DNA of 11,381 nt. It comes from Candidatus Symbiobacter sp. Its GTDB lineage: Bacteria; Pseudomonadota; Alphaproteobacteria; Elsterales; Elsteraceae. Where the stretch lies: contig JASGCR010000042.1 in assembly GCA_030054015.1 (NCBI GenBank), forward strand, positions 1-11,381, written 5' to 3'. Below are positions 5,995 to 11,381 of this stretch, piece after piece; within the stretch, counting starts at the first letter, position 1; the number at the start of each line of letters is the position of its first letter. A program made the translations under genes and the position numbers. Below the pieces are notes generated by a model, which worked only from the letters and a program-made list of their open reading frames with translations, had not been told where the DNA came from and did not search any database.

Positions 5995-6807
5995 TTAATG
6001 CATTACCCGTTGGACGAATTTTTGGCAAGATTCAGTCTCAGGGTGCATAAATATTTGATCGGGCGAGCCTTGTTCACCAATTTGTCCTTGGTGCAAAAAG
6101 ATAATATTGTCGGATACTTCGCGGGCAAAGCCCATTTCATGGGTAACCACCAACATGGTGCGGCCTTCTTTGGCGAGTTCTTGCATGACTTTGAGTACTT
6201 CGCCGACCAATTCGGGGTCAAGGGCGGAAGTTGGCTCATCAAACAGCAAAATTTTGGGTTCCATGGCCAGGGTACGCGCAATCGCCACCCGTTGTTGCTG
6301 CCCCCCCGATAATTGCGAAGGATAATAATCCGCGCGATCCGACAGCCCCACCCGCGCCATGAGTTGATTGGCGCGTTCCAAGGCGATTTTGCGGGTTAAA
6401 CCCAAAACCTGGATGGGGCCTTCAATCACATTTTCAATCGCCGTCATGTGCGGCCACAGATTGAAATTTTGAAACACCATGCCCAATCTCGCCCGCATCA
6501 TGCGTACCAATTTGGGGTTATTAATGTGGCGCGTCCCGCCCTCAGGCGACAGCGGCAAGGGCGTGTCTTCCAGCCAAATCTGGCCGTATTGCGGGATTTC
6601 CAGCAAATTCAGACAGCGCAAAAAAGTCGATTTGCCGGAACCCGACGCGCCGATCAGGGAAATCACCTGGTGTTCTTTGGCCACCAGGCTTATCCCCTTT
6701 AATACTTCGTGCTGGCCATAGAATTTGCGAATATCCTTGGCTACCAATAAATGTGATTTGTCATTTGGCGATGCGTTGCTCGTTTTATCAGGCGAATATT
6801 GGCTCAT
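5995..6807 (-). CDS. Polar amino-acid ABC transporter ATP-binding protein (HisP/GlnQ type)
   Basis: A 270-residue cytoplasmic ATPase that energises the permease pair. All nucleotide-binding motifs are intact: Walker A GASGSGKST (53-61), Q-loop Q113 in MVFQNFNLWPHMT, signature LSGGQQQRVAIAR (166-178), Walker B ILLFDE (186-191), D-loop SALD (194-197) and switch H223. The insert before the Q-loop and the PHMTAIENVIEGP stretch are typical of the PAAT family. The first about 18 residues are polar and probably disordered. AAGGGAG stands a few bases before ATG 6807. It is the first gene of the cluster, separated from the permeases by two binding-protein genes rather than adjoining them. The terminator at 5962-5987 and its own promoter imply independent expression. 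Confidence 0.95.
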   Translation of the reverse strand: MSQYSPDKTSNASPNDKSHLLVAKDIRKFYGQHEVLKGISLVAKEHQVISLIGASGSGKSTFLRCLNLLEIPQYGQIWLEDTPLPLSPEGGTRHINNPKLVRMMRARLGMVFQNFNLWPHMTAIENVIEGPIQVLGLTRKIALERANQLMARVGLSDRADYYPSQLSGGQQQRVAIARTLAMEPKILLFDEPTSALDPELVGEVLKVMQELAKEGRTMLVVTHEMGFAREVSDNIIFLHQGQIGEQGSPDQIFMHPETESCQKFVQRVMH

Positions 6808-6885
6808 GATTCTCCCTTTCCTGTCGTTATGTTCCGGGTTTTGCGTGATTATTGGTTGGTCGTTGGTTGCAAATTATCTAACCCA

Positions 6886-6913
6886 ATTCTGGCAGTTATT
6901 CAGAATATGTCAA
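6886..6913 (-). promoter_or_regulatory. Promoter of the ATPase gene with embedded inverted repeat
   Basis: On the minus strand -35 TTGACA (6913-6908), a 16-bp spacer and -10 CAGAAT (6891-6886) preceded by TGC form an extended -10 promoter. ATTCTG (6886-6891) and CAGAAT (6901-6906) form a perfect 6-bp inverted repeat centred in the spacer and covering the -10. The repeat has the T-N11-A spacing seen in LysR-type regulator boxes. The 10-mer AATTCTGGCA (6885-6894) recurs in the promoter at 5914-5942, but the second half of the palindrome does not. Regulation by an amino-acid-responsive factor is possible but not shown. Confidence 0.55.
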
Positions 6914-6958
6914 CCTAGAATTTTGCCGGGCGTGACAGATTCGCCTTCATGTGTAATT

Positions 6959-7096
6959 TTATGATGTGTAACAGCCAAAATATTTATCCAAGACTCCGCC
7001 AGTACAAAACGGTACTTTTGGCACCTCGTATGATTTTCCGTTAATGACGATCACAAACAGAGCAAGTGATAACGTTAATGCAGATAAATTTTTCAT
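6959..7096 (-). CDS. Small secreted peptide with one cysteine pair (hypothetical)
   Basis: A 45-residue product. It opens with MKNLSALTLSLALFVIVI, a positively charged start plus a hydrophobic core typical of a Sec signal peptide. A short mature part of about 23 residues has two cysteines (FC...GC, ten residues between them), which could form a disulfide in the periplasm or outside. The start at ATG 7096 is chosen because AAGGA lies 8 nt upstream; the open frame continues to 7153 but without such a site. I recognise no family. A second small secreted Cys-pair peptide lies upstream on the same strand, across a repeat copy. It could be a toxin-like, signalling or envelope peptide. It may not be annotated by standard pipelines because of its size. 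Confidence 0.6.
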   Translation of the reverse strand: MKNLSALTLSLALFVIVINGKSYEVPKVPFCTGGVLDKYFGCYTS

Positions 7097-7145
7097 GAGA
7101 ATTTTCCTTTTTTTTATTAAAGCGGGTTGGAGAGTTTGGTGTGCC

Positions 7146-7222
7146 TTCCCCAAAACTCCTGGGGGATTACCCGACTCGCTTGAATCCGTTTCACGGATTC
7201 AAGCGGCGGGTAATGACGCTCC
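7146..7222. repeat. Composite repeat: linker-hairpin half plus complete core (reverse orientation)
   Basis: TTCCCC...ACTCCTGGGGG (7146-7165) is the right half of the linker hairpin. The core follows: ATTACCCG-ACT-CGCTTGAATCCGT-TTC-ACGGATTCAAGCG-G-CGGGTAAT, then GACGCTCC (7166-7222). Bases 7146-7178 are identical to 11349-11381, and 7170-7218 are identical to 3836-3884. It lies between the two small peptide genes. Confidence 0.88.
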
Positions 7223-7256
7223 TTTATTTGGGAATAACACACCTGGAGTAATGGCT

Positions 7257-7274
7257 TGCCTTCATTTCAAGGCA
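7257..7274. repeat. Small hairpin downstream of the 81-residue peptide gene
   Basis: TGCCTT (7257-7262) and AAGGCA (7269-7274) pair around a six-base loop, about 20 bases beyond the stop codon of the minus-strand gene ending at 7296. There is no T-tract on the minus-strand side, so termination activity is doubtful. Confidence 0.35.
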
Positions 7275-7295
7275 GTGCTTCGATTGTGCTGATAA

Positions 7296-7541
7296 TTAAT
7301 CAACGATTTCGCATCTGCCATCCGGGCCTTTGGGAATGCCAGCATACTCGCACCAATCATGATAGGGCGGCGGCGGGCCAACGATATTTTCCGCTGTTAT
7401 GGTGGCATGATCCCGGCGCGAATCTGCGGCCCTGGCCAGGTGATTACTCTGCCATAAAGTCATCGTCAAAATCATTGCGAAAATCGCAATATTTTTGGCA
7501 TAACCCAATAATAAAATTGAATTATTATTCTGCTTTTTCAT
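7296..7541 (-). CDS. Small secreted peptide with one cysteine pair (hypothetical)
   Basis: An 81-residue product with a long signal peptide: MKKQNNN, then a hydrophobic stretch (about 19-30) and a likely cleavage after LARA (AADSRRD follows). The mature part is about 43 residues and ends with PPPPYHDWCEYAG and GPDGRCEIVD. It holds two cysteines twelve residues apart and a Pro run. AAAGG lies 7 nt before ATG 7541. No family is recognised. It shares layout (Sec signal, short mature part, one cysteine pair near the end) but no obvious sequence similarity with the 45-residue peptide downstream. Its promoter region faces that of the XdhC-family gene. Confidence 0.65.
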   Translation of the reverse strand: MKKQNNNSILLLGYAKNIAIFAMILTMTLWQSNHLARAADSRRDHATITAENIVGPPPPYHDWCEYAGIPKGPDGRCEIVD

Positions 7542-7573
7542 TAAAAAACCTTTCCTAAATATTTCAATGAATA

Positions 7574-7601
7574 AATATAATTGTTTAATTCTTATTGTCT
7601 T
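7574..7601 (-). promoter_or_regulatory. Possible promoter of the 81-residue peptide gene
   Basis: On the minus strand AAGACA (7601-7596), a 16-bp spacer and TATATT (7579-7574) resemble a sigma-70 promoter 33 bp before the start codon. The region is very AT-rich, so such matches are easy to find. The -35 box overlaps that of the candidate divergent promoter at 7595-7622. Confidence 0.25.
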
Positions 7602-7622
7602 TATTTCCTCAACCCATATAAG
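7595..7622 (+). promoter_or_regulatory. Possible promoter of the XdhC-family gene
   Basis: TTGTCT (7595-7600), a 16-bp spacer and TATAAG (7617-7622) match the -35 and -10 consensus at four and five of six bases. The start codon is 138 bp further on, leaving a long leader in which I see no clear structure. Confidence 0.35.
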
Positions 7623-7760
7623 TTAGATGGTTTTATTATTGCGAATGTCAATAGGTTGAAAATATTCACCGCCAGGATGTCTGAAGCAGCCGCAATTCGG
7701 TCTTGAAATTCGCGGGCGGGGTGCGTATCCTTGGCGTAATAATGTCAGGAGGGACGCACG

Positions 7761-8897
7761 ATGGACCAATATACCAAACCGACCACGAGCCGCAAGTCCG
7801 ACCCCAAAACCAAGCCCGCCAACCCGCCCGCCGACGCGCCAGCGACATCCCCCGTGGCGGCATCGATGGTGATGGCCGAGCAAAACCGGACGCCGTCCGA
7901 GGATGTGCTGGCCCAGGCGGTTGCCTGGCTTGGGGCGGGGAAGAAATTGGCTTTGGTGACAGTGATTGAAACCTGGGGATCATCGCCGCGGCCGGTGGGC
8001 AGTCAGATGCTGGTATCGGAAAATATGGATTTCGCCGGGTCGGTATCGGGGGGCTGCGTCGAGGGCGCGGTGATCGAAGCGGCGGTCACGGCCATATCAT
8101 CCAACCGCCATCAAATTCTCGATTTCGGCATCAGCGATTTGGATGCCTGGCAATATGGCCTGGCCTGTGGCGGCAAGATGCGGGCCCTGATCATGCCATT
8201 GGCGGAGCCATTCCTTGAACGCACCAATTTAGCGGCGATACTGTCCGCACGCGACCGCGGCGAAGCCCAGACCATATTAATTGACCTGGCCCGTGGGCAG
8301 GCACAGATTTTCGCCGCGAATGACAACCCGCCGGCCCATTTATCGCCCGAAGCGCAGGCGGGTTTCATCCGTTCAAGCACCAGCGACCGCAGCCTGTTAT
8401 TGGATGACCAAAATTTTGCGCTCAATATTTCGCCGCCGCCGTTATTATTAATTGTCGGAGCCGTGCATATTGCCCAGGAATTATCACCCATGGCGAAAAT
8501 CGCCGGATTTGACCCGATCATTATCGATCCGCGCAAGGGATTTGCCACATTACATCGCTTTCCTAACGTTAAAATGATGCATCAATGGCCGGATGAGGCG
8601 ATGGCTGAATTGCGGCTGGATCGCCGGGCGGCTTTGGTCACGATGACTCATGATCCGAAATTGGATGATCCGGCTTTGGTCGCCGGATTGCGGCTGCCCC
8701 TATTTTACATCGGCGCCCTGGGCAGCAAAAAAACCCAAGCCTCGCGGGTGGACCGCATGAAACAGGCGGGTTTTAGCGAGGGCGAGATTGCTCGTATTCA
8801 TGGGCCGGTGGGTTTGCCCATCAATGCCTTGACCGCGCCGGAAATTGCCGTGGCTATTTTGGCGGAATTAATTGCGGCGCGGCGGCGTGGCGGGTAA
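7761..8897 (+). CDS. XdhC/CoxI-family protein (molybdenum hydroxylase maturation)
   Basis: A 378-residue two-domain protein. The N-terminal XdhC/CoxI domain has TWGSSPRPVGSQM (71-83), SGGCVEGAV (96-104) and GLACGG (133-138). The C-terminal Rossmann-like XdhC_C domain has IVGAVHIA (231-238), IIIDPRKGFA (254-262), YIGALGSKKT (316-325) and GLPINALTAPEIAVAI (351-366). Family members bind and protect molybdenum cofactor, support its sulfuration and deliver it to xanthine dehydrogenase or CO-dehydrogenase-like enzymes. No such enzyme is in the window, so the client is unknown. AGGAGGG 7 nt before ATG 7761 makes this start convincing, so the Lys/Pro/Ala-rich, probably disordered first 45 residues are real. 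The last residues (RRRGG) and the stop codon coincide with a half-copy of the dispersed repeat. Confidence 0.92.
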   Translation: MDQYTKPTTSRKSDPKTKPANPPADAPATSPVAASMVMAEQNRTPSEDVLAQAVAWLGAGKKLALVTVIETWGSSPRPVGSQMLVSENMDFAGSVSGGCVEGAVIEAAVTAISSNRHQILDFGISDLDAWQYGLACGGKMRALIMPLAEPFLERTNLAAILSARDRGEAQTILIDLARGQAQIFAANDNPPAHLSPEAQAGFIRSSTSDRSLLLDDQNFALNISPPPLLLIVGAVHIAQELSPMAKIAGFDPIIIDPRKGFATLHRFPNVKMMHQWPDEAMAELRLDRRAALVTMTHDPKLDDPALVAGLRLPLFYIGALGSKKTQASRVDRMKQAGFSEGEIARIHGPVGLPINALTAPEIAVAILAELIAARRRGG

Positions 8898-8947
8898 TGA
8901 CGCACTCTATTTGACGCATTCTTTTTGGGCGGCGGATAATGACGCTC
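8889..8947. repeat. Two half-units of the dispersed palindrome at the XdhC-family gene end
   Basis: GGCGGGTAATGACGC (8889-8903) overlaps the last codons and the TAA stop of the XdhC-family gene. GCGGCGGATAATGACGCTC (8929-8947) is a second half-unit in the same orientation, with one change in the conserved arm. Neither has an opposite arm nearby. The rest of the gap to the next gene (8948-9085) contains a T-run at 8972-8978 and a small palindrome at 9019-9030. Confidence 0.65.
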
Positions 8948-8997
8948 TGGCACCAACGCACCAACCCTAAGTTTTTTTAGCCAAAACGAAAAACCAT

Positions 8998-9030
8998 TTG
9001 AAAAAACGTCAGACATGCTTTACATGTAAA
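8998..9030 (+). promoter_or_regulatory. Candidate promoter/operator of the exoprotein gene
   Basis: TTGAAA (8998-9003) is a reasonable -35 box. With a 17-bp spacer the -10 would be TACATG (9021-9026), a weak match. That position falls inside TTTACATGTAAA (9019-9030), a perfect 12-bp palindrome 55 bp before the start codon. A dimeric regulator could bind there. A palindrome of this length is expected a few times by chance in a window this size, so the position is the main argument. Confidence 0.3.
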
Positions 9031-9085
9031 CTTTATTGGTTTGTTGAATCCTGATCGGAACCCGCATTTTCACCGGAGGCATCAC

Positions 9086-11200
9086 ATGAACGGCACCCCC
9101 ACCCGCAAAAACCATAGGATAAAATCGGCGTTATCGTTGGCATCACTGACCATGTTATTGGCGGGCAGTGCCATGGCCGCCGCCCCGCCGGCCCCGTCAG
9201 TGCCGATGGGTTTCCCGGCCGGTGGCAATGTGGTCAAGGGTACCGCTACTCTGGGAGCCGCCGCCAATAAGACGATGGTGATCACCCAATCCACCCCGCG
9301 GGCGGTGATTGAATGGAATTCGTTTAATCTGGCGGCGGGGAATACGCTGATTTATAAAGTGGGTGCCGGCAATGCGACGCTCAACCGCGTCATCGGCAGC
9401 GGCAATTTTTCCACCATTGCCGGGGTGATTGCCTCGGATGGGGCGTTTTATCTGACCAATCCCAATGGCATTGTCTGGAAGGCGGGGGCGGCGATCTTCG
9501 CCCAGAGTTATTTATTAACCAGCGGTGCCATTGGCAATAGTAATTTCGCGGACAATATGGGCAATAAACCGGCGAGTGGCGATTTTGTCTCGGCGAAATT
9601 GACCGCCACCACCGATTTGAAACAAACCGTGGTAACGGAGGTGCAGGGGCCGCTGCAACCCGGGCAATCTGCGGTTTATATCGGGATGGATTTGGATGCC
9701 AGCCACAATCCGATCGCCAGCACCAATAATACTTTGTTGAACAATGTCGCCGTCGCCACCGTAAGTTTAACCCCGTATTTTACCGGCAACCCAAGCTTAA
9801 GTTTAATCGTTACGGATCCGGGTAAAGCCGAGATACCCGCAACAGCAGCGCGTACCGTCGAGGTGCTTTATTTTGAACAAACATTTACGGATGAAGCCGG
9901 AGTATCGCACACGCGCATTGCTGCAACGGTTAATGTCGACGGGATGCCTGAAACTACTTCTGATCCGTGCAATGGTCGTTATCCCTGTACGCTGCAGGTG
10001 AATATACCCTATCAACCGGCAATACCGGCTGTTCCCGGCGGTGTGCGTCTTGGGCTGGATTTTGACCCGACGATTTTGTGGACAAATACATTAAAGTTGC
10101 AGGATTTGACCGGGCCCAATCCAGACTTCATTCGGGATAAAAATGGCGAACCCATGACCTATGTCAGTAATTACACCGGGCAGCAAATCACCGGCGATAC
10201 GATCAAACTCAACCATTCGCTGATACCCAATGCCGACAGCACGGGTTATACTAACCCGAATACCAATATCACCAGTGGTAAAGCATCCTCAATCACCGCC
10301 AATAAAACCCTGACCATCGCCAACAGCAAATTCACCGATGAGAATGGCAAGCAAGTATCGGCATTGGGCGGCAATGTAATTCCGGCTTATAATGGATTGG
10401 TGAATACCCGGATTGGGATAAGCACGGTTTATGCCCGCAATATCGTGGTGGATAACAGTTATTTGAGCCAATTTAGTGCCATGGGACTTGGCGGTGGTGC
10501 GGCCAATAGTTTGCTGGTGCAGAACAATTCCACCATTGACAATACGACCCAGGGGCCTGGGCTTGATGGCGCGGTGGTGGCGGCAAAAAACGTAACCATT
10601 GAGCGGTCGAATGTTAAGGGGTTGAATTTTGGAGGGGTTGGAGACGGTACCATAACCGTCAATAACGCGTCCGTGGGGATTAATTCCACCAGAGGCGGTG
10701 TGACTCTGAGCGGAACCTCGGCAATTGTGACGTTGGAGAGTGGTTTTAACGGTTCTTTTGCCTCGATCAATCTTGATACCGCGAGTTCGCTGAGTCTGGC
10801 ATCGGGCAGTAACCTCGCCGTGACTGGGTTTGGCTCCAGGGCAAATGCAAAGGGTCTGACCGTCGGTTCCTTGAATTTGGCGGGCAACAACACCCTGACG
10901 CTCGGCGGTGAATTGGGCAATATTAACCTCCCGACCATCACCGCCGCCAATGGCGGTACCCTGGCCTTTAGCAGCGATGGTGGCCTGACCAATAATGGCA
11001 CCGCGCTTGATCCCAATGATGGGACAAGTTTGGTTTATAATGTGATGAATTCGAATGCGGTTCTGCCCATTGGCATCAAGATCACGTCGGATAACAGCGT
11101 GATTGGTACGTTGAATGCCAATTACACCAGGGGGGCGACCAAACCCTCTAGCCTGCCCATCACCTCCGGCGTGGCATCTGGTATCGGGGTGGAGCCATAG
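9086..11200 (+). CDS. Secreted filamentous-haemagglutinin-like (TPS-domain) beta-helix protein
   Basis: A 704-residue exported protein. The start at ATG 9086 follows GGAGG with a 6-nt gap. The signal peptide (about 1-31) ends in AMA. Residues about 40-150 match the two-partner-secretion/haemagglutination-activity domain: AVIEWNSFNLAAG (73-85), LNRVIGSG (99-106), IAGVIASDGAFYLTNPNGI (111-129) and GAAIFAQSYLLTSGAI (134-149). This domain normally engages a TpsB outer-membrane transporter; none is visible here. Residues about 165-340 look like separate beta-strand-rich sequence, with a cysteine pair (C295, C301) and a Pro-rich joint (310-318). Residues about 390-690 are Asn/Gly/Thr/Ser-rich strand repeats consistent with a right-handed beta-helix. 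It is short for a TpsA exoprotein; the end looks like a natural stop, close to a repeat cluster. Adhesion or surface attachment is the likely role, not proven. Confidence 0.85.
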   Translation: MNGTPTRKNHRIKSALSLASLTMLLAGSAMAAAPPAPSVPMGFPAGGNVVKGTATLGAAANKTMVITQSTPRAVIEWNSFNLAAGNTLIYKVGAGNATLNRVIGSGNFSTIAGVIASDGAFYLTNPNGIVWKAGAAIFAQSYLLTSGAIGNSNFADNMGNKPASGDFVSAKLTATTDLKQTVVTEVQGPLQPGQSAVYIGMDLDASHNPIASTNNTLLNNVAVATVSLTPYFTGNPSLSLIVTDPGKAEIPATAARTVEVLYFEQTFTDEAGVSHTRIAATVNVDGMPETTSDPCNGRYPCTLQVNIPYQPAIPAVPGGVRLGLDFDPTILWTNTLKLQDLTGPNPDFIRDKNGEPMTYVSNYTGQQITGDTIKLNHSLIPNADSTGYTNPNTNITSGKASSITANKTLTIANSKFTDENGKQVSALGGNVIPAYNGLVNTRIGISTVYARNIVVDNSYLSQFSAMGLGGGAANSLLVQNNSTIDNTTQGPGLDGAVVAAKNVTIERSNVKGLNFGGVGDGTITVNNASVGINSTRGGVTLSGTSAIVTLESGFNGSFASINLDTASSLSLASGSNLAVTGFGSRANAKGLTVGSLNLAGNNTLTLGGELGNINLPTITAANGGTLAFSSDGGLTNNGTALDPNDGTSLVYNVMNSNAVLPIGIKITSDNSVIGTLNANYTRGATKPSSLPITSGVASGIGVEP

Positions 11201-11215
11201 GGGGGGGCTAAACCA

Positions 11216-11253
11216 AAGAGCGTCATTACCCGCCGCTCTAACCAAAGAGCGGC
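11216..11253. repeat. Half-unit of the dispersed palindrome with its own small hairpin
   Basis: AGAGCGTCATTACCCGCCGC (11217-11236) is one arm of the core. GCCGCTCT (11232-11239) and AGAGCGGC (11246-11253) then pair around AACCAA. ACCAAAGAGCG is duplicated at 11212 and 11242. A-runs and a second GGAGCGGC (11261-11268) follow. It starts 16 bases after the exoprotein stop codon; there is no T-tract for a plus-strand terminator. Confidence 0.7.
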
Positions 11254-11279
11254 AAAAAAAGGAGCGGCAAAAAAAAGGA

Positions 11280-11381
11280 ACGTCATTACCCACCGCGCTG
11301 TCCGTGAATAACGGACAGCGCGAGTTGGGTAATCCCCCAGGAGTATTATTCCCCAAAACTCCTGGGGGATTACCCGACTCG
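11280..11381. repeat. Core - linker hairpin - inverted core (cut by the window end)
   Basis: A complete core has ATTACCCA (11285-11292) and TGGGTAAT (11326-11333), internal loop C versus AGT, and apical stem CGCGCTGTCCGT/ACGGACAGCGCG (11294-11322). The linker hairpin with arms CCCCCAGGAGT/ACTCCTGGGGG follows at 11335-11369. The left arm of an inverted core, ATTACCCGACTCG, then runs to the end of the window. The last 33 bases are identical to 7146-7178. The G-to-A and C-to-T changes in the two core arms compensate each other. Confidence 0.88.

Noticed and set aside
5893..6312. 139-codon plus-strand frame
   Set aside because: It covers the ATPase terminator and runs antisense to the intact Walker B and signature region of the ATPase gene.
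6808..6885. Lysine or other amino-acid riboswitch in the ATPase leader
   Set aside because: The leader is only about 70 bases and shows direct TTGGTTG repeats but no conserved riboswitch core.
7623..7983. Minus-strand frames of 86 and 105 codons
   Set aside because: They are antisense to the start of the XdhC-family gene, rich in Arg/Pro/Gly from GC codons, and have no supported start.
10289..11356. 355-codon open frame on the minus strand
   Set aside because: It lies antisense to the exoprotein gene, has no recognisable motif, and arises from the Gly/Asn/Thr-rich codon pattern of the real gene.
11201..11381. Insertion-truncated exoprotein gene
   Set aside because: The frame ends in an ordinary TAG before the repeat cluster and nothing resembling its continuation is visible downstream, so truncation is unsupported.

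Overview
The window looks like chromosomal DNA of an alphaproteobacterium with intermediate GC content. The evidence is a dihydropteroate synthase with the N-terminal extension I associate with Rhodospirillales-type homologues, a polar amino-acid ABC transporter, an XdhC-family protein and a two-partner-secretion-type exoprotein. I cannot name the genus from sequence alone. There are no tRNA or rRNA genes, no CRISPR array and no transposase gene.

Layout. On the plus strand, folP (about 91-1218) is followed by a membrane-anchored SRPBCC-fold gene (1290-1820). A 237-bp non-coding element with MITE-like ends (1821-2057) follows the SRPBCC stop codon. On the minus strand, a polar amino-acid uptake cluster runs right to left: ATPase (6807-5995), two paralogous solute-binding proteins (5858-5043 and 4779-3982), then two permeases (3611-2811 and 2809-2075). 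To its right are two tiny minus-strand genes for secreted peptides, each with one cysteine pair (7096-6959 and 7541-7296). On the plus strand follow an XdhC/CoxI-family gene (7761-8897) and a 704-residue secreted protein with a filamentous-haemagglutinin-type N-terminal domain (9086-11200).

Transporter. The ATPase and the second binding protein each have their own promoter, and these two promoters share the 10-mer AATTCTGGCA across an extended -10. A terminator follows the ATPase gene and a terminator-like repeat hairpin follows the second binding protein. The permeases have no obvious promoter and probably depend on read-through from the first binding protein across a 370-bp block of palindromes. 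This resembles the REP element between hisJ and hisQ in enterobacteria. One binding protein keeps most of the classical ligand-site residues; the other has changed several.

Repeats. The most striking feature is a family of dispersed palindromes. The core is ATTACCCG-C-[variable apical stem-loop]-AGT-CGGGTAAT, giving a conserved 1x3 internal loop. It occurs in both orientations, complete or as half-units, in at least five intergenic gaps. It is often coupled to a second hairpin with arms CCCCCAGGAGT/ACTCCTGGGGG. Apical stems differ in sequence but keep pairing, and stem substitutions are compensated on the opposite arm. The family is mosaic and BIME/REP-like, and copies touch stop codons and leaders of neighbouring genes. 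I do not recognise it as a named family, and it is the best candidate here for something undescribed.
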